A stretch of 20,017 nt of DNA from Oppiella nova. Lineage: Eukaryota > Arthropoda > Arachnida > Sarcoptiformes > Oppiidae. A program made the position numbers and the translations under genes. The notes beneath the pieces were generated by a model that was not told the origin of the DNA, searched no databases, and saw only the letters and a list, made by a program, of their open reading frames with translations. How positions within the stretch are numbered: the stretch's first letter is position 1; each line of letters opens with the position of its first letter. The stretch is taken from positions 1-20,017 of the forward strand of contig CAJPVJ010000851.1 of assembly GCA_905397405.1 (NCBI GenBank), read 5' to 3'. Below are positions 17,783-20,017 of this stretch, piece after piece.

Positions 17783-20017
17783 CTAACTATGTCCAGAGCC
17801 TCCCGGGGCCTTACCTTCAACCCCGTGCTCTAACTTAATGTGGTGTTTGAGATCCATATTGCGGGCGAAGGCAACGCCACAGATGTCGCAGTCCTGGGGC
17901 TTGGGATCAATGAACACGACATCAATAGAGCCCTCAAAAGTACCCAACAGTAGCCGCGAGCCCACCAGAGCGCAGGCACTTAAGCCAGTACACTTTTTCG
18001 GGACGCCCTCGTTGTCCAGGTGGTAGGCGATCCACTTGAGAGACCAGTTCTCGACTCCGACGCGAGAGACCAGACTCAGGCACTGCACTTTGCCGTCCTT
18101 TTGGCACAATATGACGTCCCGACCCCTCATATCTATGGCCGACACCACACCAGTCATCTCTATAATTTGGATGGGATTCCAGTCCTTCACAAAACAGTTT
18201 AAAAGTTTGTAATAAAATTCAAAATTAAATCAAAACTAATTCAAATTAAATACTGAACGCAATGGATATACCTTTTTCATGTCGTACACCAAAACTTTGG
18301 ACTTTTCGAGTAGTTTGGGTGCAGCGCCGGCTGTTTTATCCTCAGACTTAATGGCCGGTAATTTATACACAATAAACAACTGACTGCCGAAAACCCTCAG
18401 CATCACCGGTGGGTTCAGAGTAATGGTCATCGAGTGCAGCACCCGGTGCTCATCGGTGTCCACTCCATCGCTGGTATCGATAATCCGTAGTTTATTAGAC
18501 GTGGCGACCACTACCGGCTCAATGTTTGTGAGCCCACAATCCGACTGTATGTCCACTTTGACGGCCACCACCGCAGAGATACGTCGATTGGCGTTCACTG
18601 GGAATGACTTAATCAACTCCTGGTCGGCCTCTGGGTTCGCCACCTGACTGACCATCTCGTGAAAGGCCGACACTTTACAAAGAGTTCCGTTAATAAGACC
18701 GCAGAACACTTGACCGAATCGGTAGTCCAGACACAGGATCTGATCTTTGAGTTCAATCTGACGGTGCAATCGGGCGGTCATTGCGTCGTAAAGTCGCAAC
18801 TTTTTGTCATTACATCCGGTGTACAGCCATTGAGTGGCCGTCCCCTCCACCACAACCATAGCCCACACGTGACCTTCGTGTCCGTCGTATTGAATGACGT
18901 CTTGTTTGTCGTTTATGTGGAACCGGCGAACAGTTGCGTCGAAATAAGAGGCCAACAAATACTCCTTAAATGTGGTCAACGCTATGACAACATTCTTGTC
19001 CTTGAATTTGGAGGAGACAGCGGTCGGCTTCAGAGCACCGATACTGTAGTCAACGGCGGGCACGACGTCCTGGTCCTCAAATCCCGTGTACTTCAGCGCA
19101 TGTCTACTAAATGCCAGAGCGGTTGAAGACTTAGAACCGCTTTCATTGAATGTGTTGGACGTATTGAGGGGTACCGATGCCTGAGATGACGTGTCCGACA
19201 CATTGATATCGTCAGTCGGATCCGGGTTTTCGGCCTTAACCTGAGCTACCAGTTCCGTGGTGTCCGACACATACTGTTCCCCGTCGTCATCGCTTTCGAT
19301 GGTCACGACAAGGTGAAGAAAGAGTTACCCAAAGCAAAAATTTCCCGAAAGCAAGTGGTGAAGGAGCAGCGGTGGTAATAGCAGTAACAATAGTGAGTAG
19401 ACTAGGAGTAAACCAAGGTGAAGTAGTCGTAAATACAGCATTTCATTCGTCAATTCTGAAGCACCGGCCGGTGATGTCTGGGGCGGCTCTGAAGCAGCCA
19501 TATGTGACTCAACTATTTTGGACAACTCGTCAAATACTTCTCTGTCCGACGATTCCTCTACAGGTTTATAAGGATTATCACGACTCGGTTCCGGTGCCAC
19601 AATATCGGCTCTATTCGCTTCGGAAGCCGTTGGCGCAGAGGTGGACACGGGTTCGGCAGCGCTGGCAGTCTGTTGGGCCGGCATATCATCGTCCAAACGT
19701 CTGTTTCTGGAGCCACCCGTTCCGGGTCTAAGAGGTTTCGAAGTCTTCACACCACTGGTAACCGCAGAACTGCCTAAGCGTTGGGGGCCGGGAGGGGGCT
19801 GACGACAAAGACGACTAATTTTCGGTGAATCAGTTCGCGTGAGTGGTGTTCGAGTCAATGGCGTGCGAGTGAGTGGCGAACGAGTTTGTGGACTAGAGGT
19901 CGACCCCCTAAAGGCTATATGTGCTGTGCGTTTGGGTCCACCACTCGATGGTGTGGACGGCTTGAGCGCCGGCGGTTTGGGAGACATATGGTCTGCGATT
20001 CGCAACTTCTTAACCGC
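17783..20017 (-). CDS. ZNF106: ZNF106-like gene, 3' part on the opposite strand, partial and disrupted by a complemented patch
   Basis: Read on the minus strand from the window edge, this repeats the middle of the ZNF106-like protein from KPPALKPSTPS onward. It is in frame to TNEM at 19439, then enters the complemented patch and stops at 19327-19325. After the patch the frame resumes (TIESDDDGEQYVSD), passes the point where the plus-strand copy breaks off, and adds further WD40 sequence to MKK at 18272. An 87-bp GT-AG intron (18271-18185) leads to the last exon, 18184-17783, stop TAG. That exon ends with a C2H2 finger, CDICGVAFARNMDLKHH and a final His (C-x2-C-x12-H-x4-H). This is the true C-terminus of the gene begun at 15126. 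The patch, not mutation, is what breaks the frame. Confidence 0.78.
19312..19438 (-). other. 127-bp patch complemented in place within the inverted copy
   Basis: Positions 19312-19438 equal 16770-16896 read right to left without complementing; every ten-base block checked matched. At both edges (19311/16897 and 19439/16769) ordinary reverse-complement pairing resumes with no lost or gained base. The plus-strand version encodes an in-frame acidic segment (NNDDNGGDEEVVNE) in keeping with its surroundings, so it is the native one. The patched version encodes a Leu-rich run and a stop. Confidence 0.97.

Larger units (their letters stand above)
16191..20017. repeat. 1.5-kb inverted duplication around the N (contig overlap joined tail to tail)
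   Basis: Positions 16191-17689 reappear as reverse complement at 18519-20017, in exact register (each pair of positions sums to 36208), and the copy runs off the window edge. Only two differences were found: a C/T difference at 16432 versus 19776 (Ser to Leu), and the 127-bp patch at 19312-19438. The left copy ends exactly at the N, and the right copy continues past that point into the missing 3' exons. This is what overlapping contigs of one locus, placed in opposite orientation, would give. A true genomic palindrome is possible but needs a break exactly at the N. Confidence 0.95.

Noticed and set aside
19325-19438. Leu-rich segment in the minus-strand ZNF106-like copy resembling a membrane helix or alternative C-terminus
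   Set aside because: It is produced solely by the in-place complement of an acidic-coding segment; it is not a real alternative exon.

Overview
The window is eukaryotic nuclear DNA and carries five protein genes typical of animals: AMD1, CLYBL, TFG, PUS7 and a ZNF106-like gene. Exons are fairly GC-rich. Introns and spacers are very AT-rich, and most introns are 58-130 bp with GT-AG ends, apart from two introns of more than 2 kb in AMD1. Compact genes, short introns and sequence divergence from vertebrates suggest an arthropod, perhaps a small chelicerate such as a mite. That placement is inference; no taxon marker is visible.

Layout: AMD1 (+, seven coding exons, 529-6908) converges on CLYBL (-, five exons, 9481 down to about 8061 or 7930). 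TFG (-, one exon, 11770-10205) lies upstream of CLYBL on the same strand. TFG and PUS7 (+, two exons, 12441-14556) are head to head across a 670-bp spacer holding CCAAT boxes and a GTCACGTGAC palindrome. PUS7 is followed on the same strand by a ZNF106-like gene (15126-17689), cut by a single N at 17690. Right of the N, the same gene reappears on the opposite strand (20017 down to 17783). This second copy carries the 3' end the first lacks, and the two overlap by about 1.5 kb. The simplest reading is that two overlapping contigs of one gene were joined tail to tail.

The genes are mostly housekeeping functions: polyamine synthesis, mitochondrial acyl-CoA metabolism, ER-exit-site organisation, RNA pseudouridylation and an RNA-linked WD40/zinc-finger protein. 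They form no operon or pathway. No tRNA, rRNA, CRISPR array or recognisable mobile-element gene was seen.

The most striking finding is two patches where the sequence has been complemented in place without being reversed. One is exact: 19312-19438 (127 bp) is 16770-16896 read backwards, uncomplemented, flanked on both sides by ordinary inverted-repeat sequence in perfect register. The other is in CLYBL exon 2 (about 8910-9002): complementing the bases in place restores the conserved CLYBL block and the reading frame. No known recombination process does this, so a processing error or edit of the record is far more likely than biology. A 127-bp exact tandem repeat with a one-base spacer in CLYBL and the single-N join at 17690 also look like assembly seams. 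I found no convincing new biological system; the unusual structure here is mainly about how the sequence was built.
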